The notes under the pieces are model-generated. The model was not told the origin of the DNA. It saw only the letters and a list, made by a program, of their open reading frames with translations, and made no database searches. A program made the translations under genes and the position numbers. A stretch of 64,000 bases of DNA from Nitratidesulfovibrio sp. SRB-5. GTDB taxonomy: Bacteria > Desulfobacterota > Desulfovibrionia > Desulfovibrionales > Desulfovibrionaceae. Of the stretch, positions 1-7,395 are shown piece after piece. Location of the stretch: positions 1,390,631 through 1,454,630 of the forward strand of contig NZ_JAIOTY010000002.1 in NCBI RefSeq assembly GCF_019931275.1, in the 5' to 3' direction. Numbering within the stretch: position 1 is the first letter of the stretch; each line of letters begins with the position of its first letter.

Positions 1-1
1 G

Positions 2-1372
2 TTCGACGAGGGGGTGGAATACTGCGATTCGTTCCAGTGCTGTCTTGTGGTGCTTGAGGAGGGTGTAGTCCCTGTAATGTCAGTTGCAATATCAACTTTG
101 CGTTCAATGTCTGCATCTCCGCATGTTGTGGTGGTTTCTGAACGGTATGATGCGAATTTTGGGCAGGAGGTTATTCTTGGTGGCGCACTGAATTATATGC
201 AAAAGGGAACTGCTCCTCGTGCAATATGCGCATTGATAAGTCATCTTCCGGGCATATCTGCTGATGAAAATCATGTTTCGTCGTTTCGAGAGTTTGGTAT
301 TTACGGTAGCTCTGCCAAGCTTCAGGTGCAACTTAGTATAATAAGCCGTTCTCGCAGTGCGGATGTCAATGTGTTGTTGCAAGGCGAAACGGGCACGGGG
401 AAAGAGTTGTTTGCCAAGGCCATCCACCGGATGAGTCCACGGAAGGATGGCCCGTTGATTACTGTGGATTGTGCCTCTTTGCCTGAGCATCTCGTTGAAA
501 GTTTGCTCTTGGGGTATTCGCAGGGCGCATTTACCGGAGCGGCCCGGTCGCGGGTGGGACTCATCAAGCAGGCAGACGGGGGTACCCTGTTTCTGGACGA
601 GGTGGGCGAGTTGCCTCTGGCGCTGCAGAAGAAGTTTCTGCGTGTCTTGCACGAGCGGCGCTATCGCCCCGTGGGCGGGGGCAAGGAAGAGACAAGCAAC
701 TTCAGGCTGGTGGCGGCGACCAACAGGGATTTGCAGGAAATGGTCCGGCTGGGGACGTTCCGCGATGACCTGCTGTACCGTATCGGTACGATGAAAGTGT
801 TGCTTCCTCCATTGCGTGAGCGAGGCGCGGACGTGATCGAGATAGCCGAACATCTGCTGGAGGCGAGAGCCGCGGCCAATGGCGGCAGCCCACGGCAGAT
901 GTCGGCGGACTTCAAGGCCCGCTTGCTGGCGTATCCGTGGCCGGGGAACATTCGGGAACTCGTCAACGTCATAGATTGCACGCTGGCAGTGGCCACGGAT
1001 GGCGATGTGCTGTTTGCCGAGCATCTGCCCGCGACGATTCATGCGGGGATGCTGCAAGCCAGCAATCATGCGTGGTCCGGCCCCAGGCAGGGGGCTGCCC
1101 ACAGGCGGGACGGGATGGCGCAAGGCCCGGCTGTAGTGGATGATGATGCGCGCCTGCATTCTGGAGAGGATATTGCGGTCTCCATTTCGCGGCCGCATGT
1201 CATTCCTTCATTTCGCGAGGCGAAGCGCGAGGCGATGGAGAGTTTCGAACGGACCTACCTTTCCAAGTTGTATGCAGAGGCTCAGGGTAATGTGCATAAT
1301 GCATGCGCATTGTCGAACCTGTCCCGGGCCAGGCTGTATGAACTGATGAGGAAGTACGATCTGCTGAATTGA
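2..1372 (+). CDS. Sigma-54-dependent response regulator, 5' end outside window
   Basis: This is an NtrC-type enhancer-binding activator of sigma-54 RNA polymerase. The frame is open to the left edge, so the gene begins upstream; the GTG at 14 is only the first start-like codon inside the window. Numbered from there, residues 1-80 look like the second half of a receiver domain. The AAA+ domain has Walker A GETGTGKE (124-131), the sigma-54 contact loop GAFTGA (171-176) and Walker B LFLDEVGE (192-199). A Fis-type helix-turn-helix ends the protein (about 420-450). The residue at the usual phospho-Asp position appears to be Glu (LVVLEEG). An ABC exporter follows after 46 bases. Its target genes cannot be told from the sequence. 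Confidence 0.85.
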   Translation, partial: FDEGVEYCDSFQCCLVVLEEGVVPVMSVAISTLRSMSASPHVVVVSERYDANFGQEVILGGALNYMQKGTAPRAICALISHLPGISADENHVSSFREFGIYGSSAKLQVQLSIISRSRSADVNVLLQGETGTGKELFAKAIHRMSPRKDGPLITVDCASLPEHLVESLLLGYSQGAFTGAARSRVGLIKQADGGTLFLDEVGELPLALQKKFLRVLHERRYRPVGGGKEETSNFRLVAATNRDLQEMVRLGTFRDDLLYRIGTMKVLLPPLRERGADVIEIAEHLLEARAAANGGSPRQMSADFKARLLAYPWPGNIRELVNVIDCTLAVATDGDVLFAEHLPATIHAGMLQASNHAWSGPRQGAAHRRDGMAQGPAVVDDDARLHSGEDIAVSISRPHVIPSFREAKREAMESFERTYLSKLYAEAQGNVHNACALSNLSRARLYELMRKYDLLN

Positions 1373-1418
1373 TATTTATGTTGCCGTCATCGTTCTTCGG
1401 CCTTGCAGGATCGCAGTC

Positions 1419-2549
1419 ATGATTCTCGAAATTGCGTGCCGCAATCTTTTTCACGACCGCGTAAGGCTCGTCGTGACACTTACAGGCATCGTCTTTGCCG
1501 TGGTGCTGGTAACGATACAGTGCGGGCTTTTTCTGGGGTTCATCACCACCATCTCTGGCGTGGTGGACAACAGTCAGGCCGACTTGTGGGTGACCTCGCG
1601 CGGGGTCAAGACGTTCGACATCGCCATGCCCATGCCCGAAAGCCGGGTACAGCAGGTTCTGGGGGTAGAGGGGGTGGCGGACGCCGCAGGGATGGTCGTG
1701 GACTTCTCTTTCTGGAAGAAGCCGGATGGCGGGCAGGAGTCCATAGAAATCATCGCCTTTGAGAAACGCAAAGGCCTTGGTGGTCCATGGAACATGATCG
1801 AGGGTGATGCAACGCGCCTGGACGCCGAGGACTCGGTGATAATGGACACCCTCTATCTGGAAAAACTGGGCGTCACTTCACTTGGCGAACAGGTTGAAAT
1901 AGTGGCCCATCGAGCCAGGGTGATGGGCTTCACCATCGGCATTCGCTCCTTCACCACATCGCCCTACGTATTCACCGACTACCGCAACGGGCATCTCTAT
2001 TCGCGGTTCGCCCCGGGGCAGATCACCTACGTGCTGGTCAAGGCGGATCCGGGCGCGGATATGGACGAGTTGCGAAGGCGCATCGCCGGGCAGGTCGCGC
2101 ATGTGGATGTGTTTACCACCCGGGAATTCAGCCAGAAAACCCGCGAGTACTGGATGCTCAGCACCGGGGCGGGTGGGGCCTTGGTGCTGGCCGCACTGCT
2201 GGGCCTGGTGGTCGGCATGGTCATCGTTGCCCAGACGCTGTATGCGACCACAATGGACCACCTGCCCGAATTCGCCACGCTGAAGGCCATGGGCGCGCCT
2301 GACGGGTACATCCTGCGCATCATCATGGGGCAGGCGGTGATCAGTGCGTTGCTGGGCTACGGCCTGGGCATGGGGATCTGTTTCACCATCGCACATCTGC
2401 GCCGCTACGGAGAAACCGCCATCATCCTGTCGCCTGCCCTGGCGCTGGGCATGTTCTTTCTCACGCTTTTCATGTGCGTTGCGGCGTCCGTGATCTCCAT
2501 CCGCAAGGTGCTGGTCATCGATCCCGCCATTGTGTTCAAGGGGCGCTGA
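1419..2549 (+). CDS. ABC exporter permease, DevC/MacB (FtsX-like) type
   Basis: Inner-membrane permease of 376 residues. A first membrane helix lies near residues 17-40, followed by a large periplasmic domain (about 45-235). Three more helices lie near 243-270, 300-325 and 337-360. This is the four-helix MacB/FtsX layout. The C-terminus overlaps the ATPase gene by one base, and a membrane-fusion protein follows, making a DevBCA-like tripartite exporter. Substrate is unknown. The position next to an exosortase-type protease and PEP-CTERM genes suggests envelope or glycoconjugate export, but that is inference. Confidence 0.85.
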   Translation: MILEIACRNLFHDRVRLVVTLTGIVFAVVLVTIQCGLFLGFITTISGVVDNSQADLWVTSRGVKTFDIAMPMPESRVQQVLGVEGVADAAGMVVDFSFWKKPDGGQESIEIIAFEKRKGLGGPWNMIEGDATRLDAEDSVIMDTLYLEKLGVTSLGEQVEIVAHRARVMGFTIGIRSFTTSPYVFTDYRNGHLYSRFAPGQITYVLVKADPGADMDELRRRIAGQVAHVDVFTTREFSQKTREYWMLSTGAGGALVLAALLGLVVGMVIVAQTLYATTMDHLPEFATLKAMGAPDGYILRIIMGQAVISALLGYGLGMGICFTIAHLRRYGETAIILSPALALGMFFLTLFMCVAASVISIRKVLVIDPAIVFKGR

Positions 2550-3235
2550 TGGAATCCCGGCCATTACTTGAAGTGCGTGACGTGAGCATGGTTTTCGGCA
2601 GTGGGGAGAATGCCCAGTATGCCCTGCGCGACGTGGACCTGGCCGTGCATGACGGAGAGGTGCTGATGCTGCGTGGTCCGTCGGGCAGTGGCAAGACGAC
2701 GTTGTTGTCCATAATGGGCGGCATTCTTTCTCCCACCAGCGGCGAAGTGTTCGTTGACGGGCATGCGATGACGAAGCGGTCCACGGCAGAGACATCCGCC
2801 CTGCGACTTCAGTACTTCGGTTTCATCTTTCAGGATTACAACCTGTTCCCGACGCTTTCCTGTTCGCAGAACATCCAGGTGGCCCTGGACCTGCGTGGCA
2901 TTGGCAGGGGGGATGCGCGACGGATCGCCGCCCGGACCCTGCAAGAGGTTGGCCTGGGGAACAAGCAGGACGAGATGCCGGCCAAGCTCAGCGGGGGCCA
3001 GAAGCAGCGTTTGGCGGTTGCGCGAGCCCTGGCGGGGTCGCCCAAGGTTATGCTTGCCGACGAACCGACAGCGGCGCTTGATTCGGCGAATGGCCTCATG
3101 ATCATGGCGTTGCTGCGCGACCTTGCACACGCGCGCGGTCGCGCCGTTGTCGTGGTGACCCACGATGACCGTATCATGCCGTATGCCGATCGGGTCGTGC
3201 ACATCGAAGATGGACGGATAAAGGTCCCGGGGTGA
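2549..3235 (+). CDS. ABC exporter ATP-binding protein, DevA/LolD/MacB type
   Basis: Cytoplasmic ATPase of 228 residues that powers the permease encoded just upstream. Walker A GPSGSGKTT lies at 43-51, the ABC signature LSGGQ at 147-151 and Walker B VMLADE at 167-172. The ATG at 2549 overlaps the permease stop (TGATG), which indicates translational coupling; the longer frame starting further upstream only shadows the permease. Length is normal for the family. The nearest known types are DevA and MacB N-terminal domains, which work with MacA/DevB-type adaptors such as the next gene. Confidence 0.92.
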   Translation: MESRPLLEVRDVSMVFGSGENAQYALRDVDLAVHDGEVLMLRGPSGSGKTTLLSIMGGILSPTSGEVFVDGHAMTKRSTAETSALRLQYFGFIFQDYNLFPTLSCSQNIQVALDLRGIGRGDARRIAARTLQEVGLGNKQDEMPAKLSGGQKQRLAVARALAGSPKVMLADEPTAALDSANGLMIMALLRDLAHARGRAVVVVTHDDRIMPYADRVVHIEDGRIKVPG

Positions 3236-3243
3236 GGTGCGCC

Positions 3244-4305
3244 ATGAAGCCCAGGCTGATTGTCTTTGCCGCGCTTGTCGGCGTGGCGTCGGTGCTCGCG
3301 TTTTCAAGGTCGGTACAGCCGCCGCTGAACGGGCTCATGCCGCGCACGTCCGCGGCGGCGGCCCTTGAGGAGCGGAAGCAGGGGTGGATAGTCGCCTCCG
3401 GAAGGGTCGAGCCGGTGACCAAGGAACTGGTGCTTGGCTTCGAGACCAGCGGGGTCATCGAAACGCTGCACGTGGCCGAGGGTGACAAGGTCGAACAGGG
3501 GCAGTTGCTCGCCCGCCTTCGCAACGAAGTGGAACTGGCCCAGCTTGACGAGGCGCGCGCCAATGCGCTTGCCGCACGAATGGAACTGGAGAAGCTGACC
3601 AACGGGGCCAGGCCGGAGGAAAAGGGAGAGGCGCAGGCCAGGGAGCGCCGGGCGCTCAAGGTGTTCGAGCAGGCCCGGCAGGAAGCGGCGCGGCGTCAGC
3701 GGCTGCGTTTTCAGGACGCCATCTCCAGGGAGGACATGGAACGTGCCCAGCGCGACATGGACGTGGCGAAGCAGGAGTACGACGCCGCCTGGCAGCAGCT
3801 GAAGCTGGTCGAGGACATGTACCGGCGGGAAGACGTGGCCAAGGCAGGACATCAGCTGGCCGCCGCCGAGGCAGCCGTCCGGGTGGCCGAGTCCACACTG
3901 CGCCGCATGGACCTGCGGTCTCCGGTGGCCGGAACGGTGTTGAGGGTGTTCGGAGAGGCGGGCGAAGTCTTTTCGCTCTTCGCTCCCTCGCCCGTGATCA
4001 GCGTCGGTGACATTGCGGCGCTCAACGTCAGGACAGAAGTGGATGAACGGGACATCGGCCGCGTCCGGGTGGGGCAGGCCGCGTACGTGAGGGCCGATGC
4101 CTATGGAAAGGAACGGTTCGGCGGCAAGATAAGCCGCGTGGTGCTCAGCCTGACGCCCAAGACGCTGCGCACCGGCAACCCGTCGGAACCGGTGGACCGG
4201 AGTGTGCTTGAGGTGTTGATCACGCTCGACGCGCCCGGCCCGCTCGTCAGTGGATTGCGGGTGGATGCCTACATCGATGCCTCGGCACTCCCCTTGCCGC
4301 AATGA
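3244..4305 (+). CDS. Membrane-fusion (HlyD/DevB-type) periplasmic adaptor
   Basis: Adaptor subunit of the tripartite exporter, 353 residues. It has an N-terminal membrane anchor (about 5-20), a beta/lipoyl-like segment near 45-90 and a long charged coiled coil rich in Glu, Arg and Ala (about 90-215). Second lipoyl and beta-barrel parts follow (about 220-345). The ATG at 3244 is preferred over the GTG at 3232 because an AGGTG sequence sits just in front of it. It starts nine bases after the ATPase stop and overlaps the next gene by four bases (ATGA). No outer-membrane TolC partner is encoded in the window. Confidence 0.88.
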   Translation: MKPRLIVFAALVGVASVLAFSRSVQPPLNGLMPRTSAAAALEERKQGWIVASGRVEPVTKELVLGFETSGVIETLHVAEGDKVEQGQLLARLRNEVELAQLDEARANALAARMELEKLTNGARPEEKGEAQARERRALKVFEQARQEAARRQRLRFQDAISREDMERAQRDMDVAKQEYDAAWQQLKLVEDMYRREDVAKAGHQLAAAEAAVRVAESTLRRMDLRSPVAGTVLRVFGEAGEVFSLFAPSPVISVGDIAALNVRTEVDERDIGRVRVGQAAYVRADAYGKERFGGKISRVVLSLTPKTLRTGNPSEPVDRSVLEVLITLDAPGPLVSGLRVDAYIDASALPLPQ

Positions 4306-5036
4306 CGTTTCCAGGGCGCACCAGCATGCCGTTGCTCACGGAGCATCCCGCGCAGACCTCTGCGGCGCCGCCGGGCGAGATAGCCTGGCGAGTGGCGCCG
4401 TTCGCCGTTTACATGGTGTTCACGGCAATTGCAGAGGTTTCCACATTGCTCGGCCTGCCGTTTTCAGGCGCATGGGCGGGTGCGCTCTATCCGGTAAGGG
4501 CCGTTTGCGTGGCGGTGGCGTTGGTGGTGTGCCTGCCGAGGTGCCCGGAACTCATGCCGAAGGATATGACCGGGCGTGGCATTCTGTTCGCATCCATGGT
4601 GGGCGTGGCGGTATTTGCGGCGTGGCTGGCCCTTGATGTGCCGTGGGGCCGGGTGGGAACGCCCGTTGCCTTTCCGCATCGGGCCTGGGGCGATGATGCA
4701 CGCCCCCTGCTGCTCGCCATCCGGTTCCTTGGGGCTGCCGTACTGGTTCCCCTGGCGGAGGAACTGTTCTGGCGCTCCTTCCTGATGCGCCACATTCAGG
4801 GCGGGGATTTTCGCACGGTGCCGCTGTCCCGCTTCCATCCCTTGTCATTCATTGCCGTGACCGTGCTTTTCGGCCTGGAACATCACCTGTTGGTGGCGGG
4901 CATGCTGGCCGGGGCAGCATACAACATGGTGGCCTTGCGGACGGGAAGCCTTGGGTGCTGCGTTCTGGCGCATGCCGTGACCAACGCGCTGCTCGGCCTG
5001 TGGGTGTTGTATGCGGGCGCATGGGAGTTGTGGTAG
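4302..5036 (+). CDS. CPBP/CAAX-type intramembrane protease, exosortase-associated
   Basis: Multi-pass membrane protein of 244 residues. Its family motifs are EELFWR (E153, E154, R158), a second motif with H194 (GLEHH) and a third with H224 and N228 (AHAVTN); these form the glutamate/histidine active site of CPBP (Abi, Rce1-like) proteases. A subgroup of this family is known to travel with PEP-CTERM/exosortase systems. Start overlaps the adaptor stop by four bases, so it belongs to the exporter operon. It may act on lipoprotein or sorted-protein substrates, but the substrate is unknown. An internal ATG at 4326 is a possible alternative start. Confidence 0.82.
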   Translation: MTFPGRTSMPLLTEHPAQTSAAPPGEIAWRVAPFAVYMVFTAIAEVSTLLGLPFSGAWAGALYPVRAVCVAVALVVCLPRCPELMPKDMTGRGILFASMVGVAVFAAWLALDVPWGRVGTPVAFPHRAWGDDARPLLLAIRFLGAAVLVPLAEELFWRSFLMRHIQGGDFRTVPLSRFHPLSFIAVTVLFGLEHHLLVAGMLAGAAYNMVALRTGSLGCCVLAHAVTNALLGLWVLYAGAWELW

Positions 5037-5050
5037 CTGCGCCTTGCTTT

Positions 5051-5098
5051 GCCAGTCGCTTCGTGTGCCATTCGTTCCGTGCGCCAGTCGCTTGGTGT
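5051..5098. repeat. Three tandem 16-base repeats
   Basis: Three back-to-back 16-base units (5051-5066, 5067-5082, 5083-5098) read gccagtcgcttcgtgt with a few substitutions; the third unit differs from the first at one base. They lie just after the protease stop codon and before a bidirectional terminator. Function is unknown. Another set of 16-base tandem units lies after prsK. Confidence 0.75.
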
Positions 5099-5157
5099 GC
5101 GGGCGATGGGCATGATGATGTTTGATTCCGGGATGCCCCGGTTTTTTCGCGGCATGG

Positions 5158-5189
5158 AAAAGCGGAGCCCCATCAGGGACTCCGCTTTT
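5158..5189. terminator. Bidirectional hairpin terminator between convergent genes
   Basis: A 14-base inverted repeat (5158-5171 and 5176-5189, one mismatch, ATCA loop) starts with AAAA and ends with TTTT. It can therefore end transcription from both the exporter/protease operon (+) and the PEP-CTERM gene (-). Confidence 0.88.
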
Positions 5190-5212
5190 GTTCTTGTCGG
5201 GTGGCGGGGGGG

Positions 5213-6067
5213 CTAGGCAGTGCGCCTTGCGCGCCGCAAAAGCAGGGCCAGGCCCCCGAGCCCGATGCCCATCAGCAGCGCCGAAGCGGGTTCGGGCGTC
5301 GGAAGGGCACGGATGGTCAGCAGCGTGTCGTGGACGGTGGTAGCGCCTTCGGATGTCACCCAGCCCACGGCATCCGCGGCAAGACCAAGGGCGGCGCGGT
5401 ATGCAGCGGGAATGGGGGAGAAGGACTTGGTGAAGTCCATCACGTAGTCGATGCCGTAAAAGTGGAAGACTTCCTGGGTCACTTCGGGGTTGAGCAGCAC
5501 GAACACGTCGTTGGGGGTGCTGCTGTTGTTGGGGGTTTCATAGAAGGCGAAGTCCAGGGACGTGGAGAATACCGGCAGCGCACTGCCACCCACGGGCGTA
5601 AGCTTCAGGATCGCGCGGACGATGCCTCTCGCCAGGTCCAGGTTGCTTGCCGGGATTGCGTTGTTGTTGTGCGTGAGAACAAGTCCGACCTTGGCGGCAC
5701 CGTTGGTGTCGATTATGCCACTGGTCGCGGCAATGACGATTGAGCTCAGTGGGTTGACGTTCTCGTGTATATACCTTCTGCCATTATAGTAATAGTCTCC
5801 CCAGCTTAGTTTTGAGTAGCCGGTGACGCTTTTTGCAGGATCGACAAGGACGCCGCCATCGTAGTTGTAGGTAAGTGTCTTTTCGATGCTGCCGGTTATG
5901 CCGTTTGTGCTGTCGCCGTATACGTTGGTATCGTTCAGCGTGTTGGTCCACTCAACGAATACTCCGTCGACGGTGTAATTCCACTGGGTGACGATGCTGG
6001 CCGATGCGGATGTCTGGAGCAACAGGGGGATAAGCAGGGCCAAGAAGAATGTGACTAGGCGTTTCAT
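5213..6067 (-). CDS. PEP-CTERM cargo protein, THxN-family type (paralogue 1)
   Basis: Secreted exosortase substrate of 284 residues. A signal peptide occupies about residues 1-23. The body contains the THNN motif of the THxN PEP-CTERM family. The C-terminal sorting tail has PTPEPAS, a hydrophobic helix (about 262-276) and a basic end (RRARR). The tail is expected to be recognised and cut by the exosortase at 34977-35831, so the mature protein would be released to the envelope or matrix. It is clearly homologous over its full length to the next upstream gene, for example in VFVLLNPEVT and YSKLSWGDY. Both are probably transcribed from one sigma-54 promoter. Molecular function is unknown. Confidence 0.9.
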   Translation of the reverse strand: MKRLVTFFLALLIPLLLQTSASASIVTQWNYTVDGVFVEWTNTLNDTNVYGDSTNGITGSIEKTLTYNYDGGVLVDPAKSVTGYSKLSWGDYYYNGRRYIHENVNPLSSIVIAATSGIIDTNGAAKVGLVLTHNNNAIPASNLDLARGIVRAILKLTPVGGSALPVFSTSLDFAFYETPNNSSTPNDVFVLLNPEVTQEVFHFYGIDYVMDFTKSFSPIPAAYRAALGLAADAVGWVTSEGATTVHDTLLTIRALPTPEPASALLMGIGLGGLALLLRRARRTA

Positions 6068-6104
6068 GGCATGAACTCCTGCTGGGTATACCGAGCCGTC
6101 ATTT

Positions 6105-6137
6105 GACCAGGAGCCCTCCTTTCGAGGACTCCTGGTC
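6105..6137. promoter_or_regulatory. Strong hairpin between the two PEP-CTERM genes
   Basis: A 14-base inverted repeat (6105-6118 and 6124-6137, one mismatch, five-base loop) lies between the paralogues. It lacks a clear U tract on the minus strand, so it is more likely an attenuator or mRNA-stabilising stem than a full terminator. It could set different levels of the two proteins. Confidence 0.6.
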
Positions 6138-6161
6138 GTTGTGCTGGTTTGAGGGAGCGAC

Positions 6162-6178
6162 TGTCAGGAATTCCGACA
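6162..6178. promoter_or_regulatory. Candidate operator TGTCAGGAATTCCGACA
   Basis: A 17-base imperfect palindrome between the PEP-CTERM genes. It matches the TGTCGG...CCGACA element seen at 7406-7431 and 11125-11141. The binding protein is unknown; PrsR is one guess. Confidence 0.4.
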
Positions 6179-6194
6179 GGCCGCCCGGGTCATG

Positions 6195-7058
6195 TCAGGT
6201 GCGGGCGTGCCGACGGAGGCCGAAGAGGCCCAGGAGGCCGAGCCCCATCAGGATGATGGAGGTGGGCTCCGGAGTGGGCAGCGCCGTGATGCTGAGGAAC
6301 GTGTCGTGCGTGGTGAGCGCGTTCTCGGAGGTTATCCAGCCCACGGTGCCGGGATCCAGGCCGAGCAGCGCAAGGTACGCATCGGGGATCAGCCCGAACG
6401 ATTCGCCGAAGCTGAACACGTAGTCGACGCCGTAGTAGTGGAACGTCTCCTCGGTCACTTCCGGGTTCAGCAGGACGAACACGTCATTTTCGGTGGGCGT
6501 GCCGTTCGGGGTTTCAAAGAACAGGAAGTCCAGCGTGGTGGAAAAGACGGGCAGCGGGGGGAAGCCCGAAGGGGTAAGCTCGAGAATGGCGCGAACCATG
6601 CCGGATTCAAGCTGGATCGAACCGCCCAGGATCACGTTGTTGTCATGGTACAACTGCATGCCAAGCGAGGCCGGACCGTCGGTAATGAGGGTGCCACTGT
6701 TCGGGGTGATGCCGATGGAACTCAGCGCGGCGCCCGGCACCTGCGAGTATACGGGACCCGGACCGCTCCAGACATAATCGCCCCAGGAAAGCTTCGAGTA
6801 TCCTTCGGCATACGTGCCCGGAGGGACGGGGACGCCCGCGTCCAGATCGTATGCCAGATACTTGTAGTCCGCCGCGCTGGTGGTGATGCCCTGCACCGGC
6901 GAACCGTAATTGCCGCTGGTGCCCACGGTGGTTGACCAATTGATGAAAGCGCCATCGACCGTGTAATCCCACGACGCGATGGGGGACGCCCAGGCACTGG
7001 CCATCATCATTGCCGAGATGATGATAGTGCTGCAAATGGTTGATACGATGCGGTTCAT
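6195..7058 (-). CDS. PEP-CTERM cargo protein (paralogue 2)
   Basis: Secreted exosortase substrate of 287 residues, homologous to the gene at 5213-6067 along its whole length. It has a signal peptide (about 1-24, ending in AWAS). The C-terminal tail consists of PTPEPTS, a hydrophobic helix with GLGLLGLFGL, and RRHART. The THxN motif of the sister protein is altered here (YHDNN). It is the first gene behind a good sigma-54 promoter match (7117-7134), so it and probably its sister are expected to respond to PrsR or another sigma-54 activator. Role unknown; matrix-associated protein is the likely class. Confidence 0.9.
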   Translation of the reverse strand: MNRIVSTICSTIIISAMMMASAWASPIASWDYTVDGAFINWSTTVGTSGNYGSPVQGITTSAADYKYLAYDLDAGVPVPPGTYAEGYSKLSWGDYVWSGPGPVYSQVPGAALSSIGITPNSGTLITDGPASLGMQLYHDNNVILGGSIQLESGMVRAILELTPSGFPPLPVFSTTLDFLFFETPNGTPTENDVFVLLNPEVTEETFHYYGVDYVFSFGESFGLIPDAYLALLGLDPGTVGWITSENALTTHDTFLSITALPTPEPTSIILMGLGLLGLFGLRRHART

Positions 7059-7116
7059 CTCACGTGCTCCTTGTCTCGAAAATTTATGAAGGCCGCCAAG
7101 GTTGATGGCCCGTGAA

Positions 7117-7134
7117 AAGCAAGCGTTGTACCAA
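7117..7134 (-). promoter_or_regulatory. Sigma-54 promoter for the PEP-CTERM genes
   Basis: On the minus strand this reads TTGGTACAACGCTTGCTT, with GG and GC separated by ten bases; it matches the TGGCAC-N5-TTGC consensus at most positions. It lies 59-76 bases upstream of the start codon of the 6195-7058 gene. Confidence 0.8.
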
Positions 7135-7355
7135 TTGGTATTTCATTTTTTGTTATAGCGTGTTGCGGTGTGTTTTGGGCTTGATTTCAGGGCCCGAATG
7201 GAAGGCGGAATGTTAACCTATCCGACAAGCAGCGCGGAACAACGCGCGGGGATGGGGCCGGGATGGGCGTATCGTGCGGCATAAGGCCGCCGACAGCGTG
7301 TTGTCTTTTCCGACATGCGGGGGCGCGGGGGCGGGGTGACGGAGGAACGCCTTCG

Positions 7356-7382
7356 GCCCGGAACCGTATGACGGTTCCGGGC
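7356..7382 (-). terminator. Perfect 12-bp hairpin after the E1 fusion gene
   Basis: GCCCGGAACCGT and its exact complement are separated by a three-base loop, 14 bases past the minus-strand stop codon. No run of T follows on either strand, so termination would be inefficient or Rho-assisted. Confidence 0.5.
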
Positions 7383-7395
7383 TTGGGCGGCAGGA

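Larger units (their letters stand above)
7059..7395. promoter_or_regulatory. Intergenic control region upstream of PEP-CTERM genes
   Basis: No gene is seen in these 337 bases. They hold the sigma-54 promoter at 7117-7134, a half-site CCGACA at 7207-7212, and a compound element at 7290-7315. There CCGACA, TGTC and CCGACA follow each other with six- and five-base spacers. The compound element lies about 155-180 bases upstream of the promoter, a usual distance for a sigma-54 activator site. A perfect 12-base hairpin (7356-7367 and 7371-7382) follows the end of the next gene but has no U tract. Confidence 0.55.
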
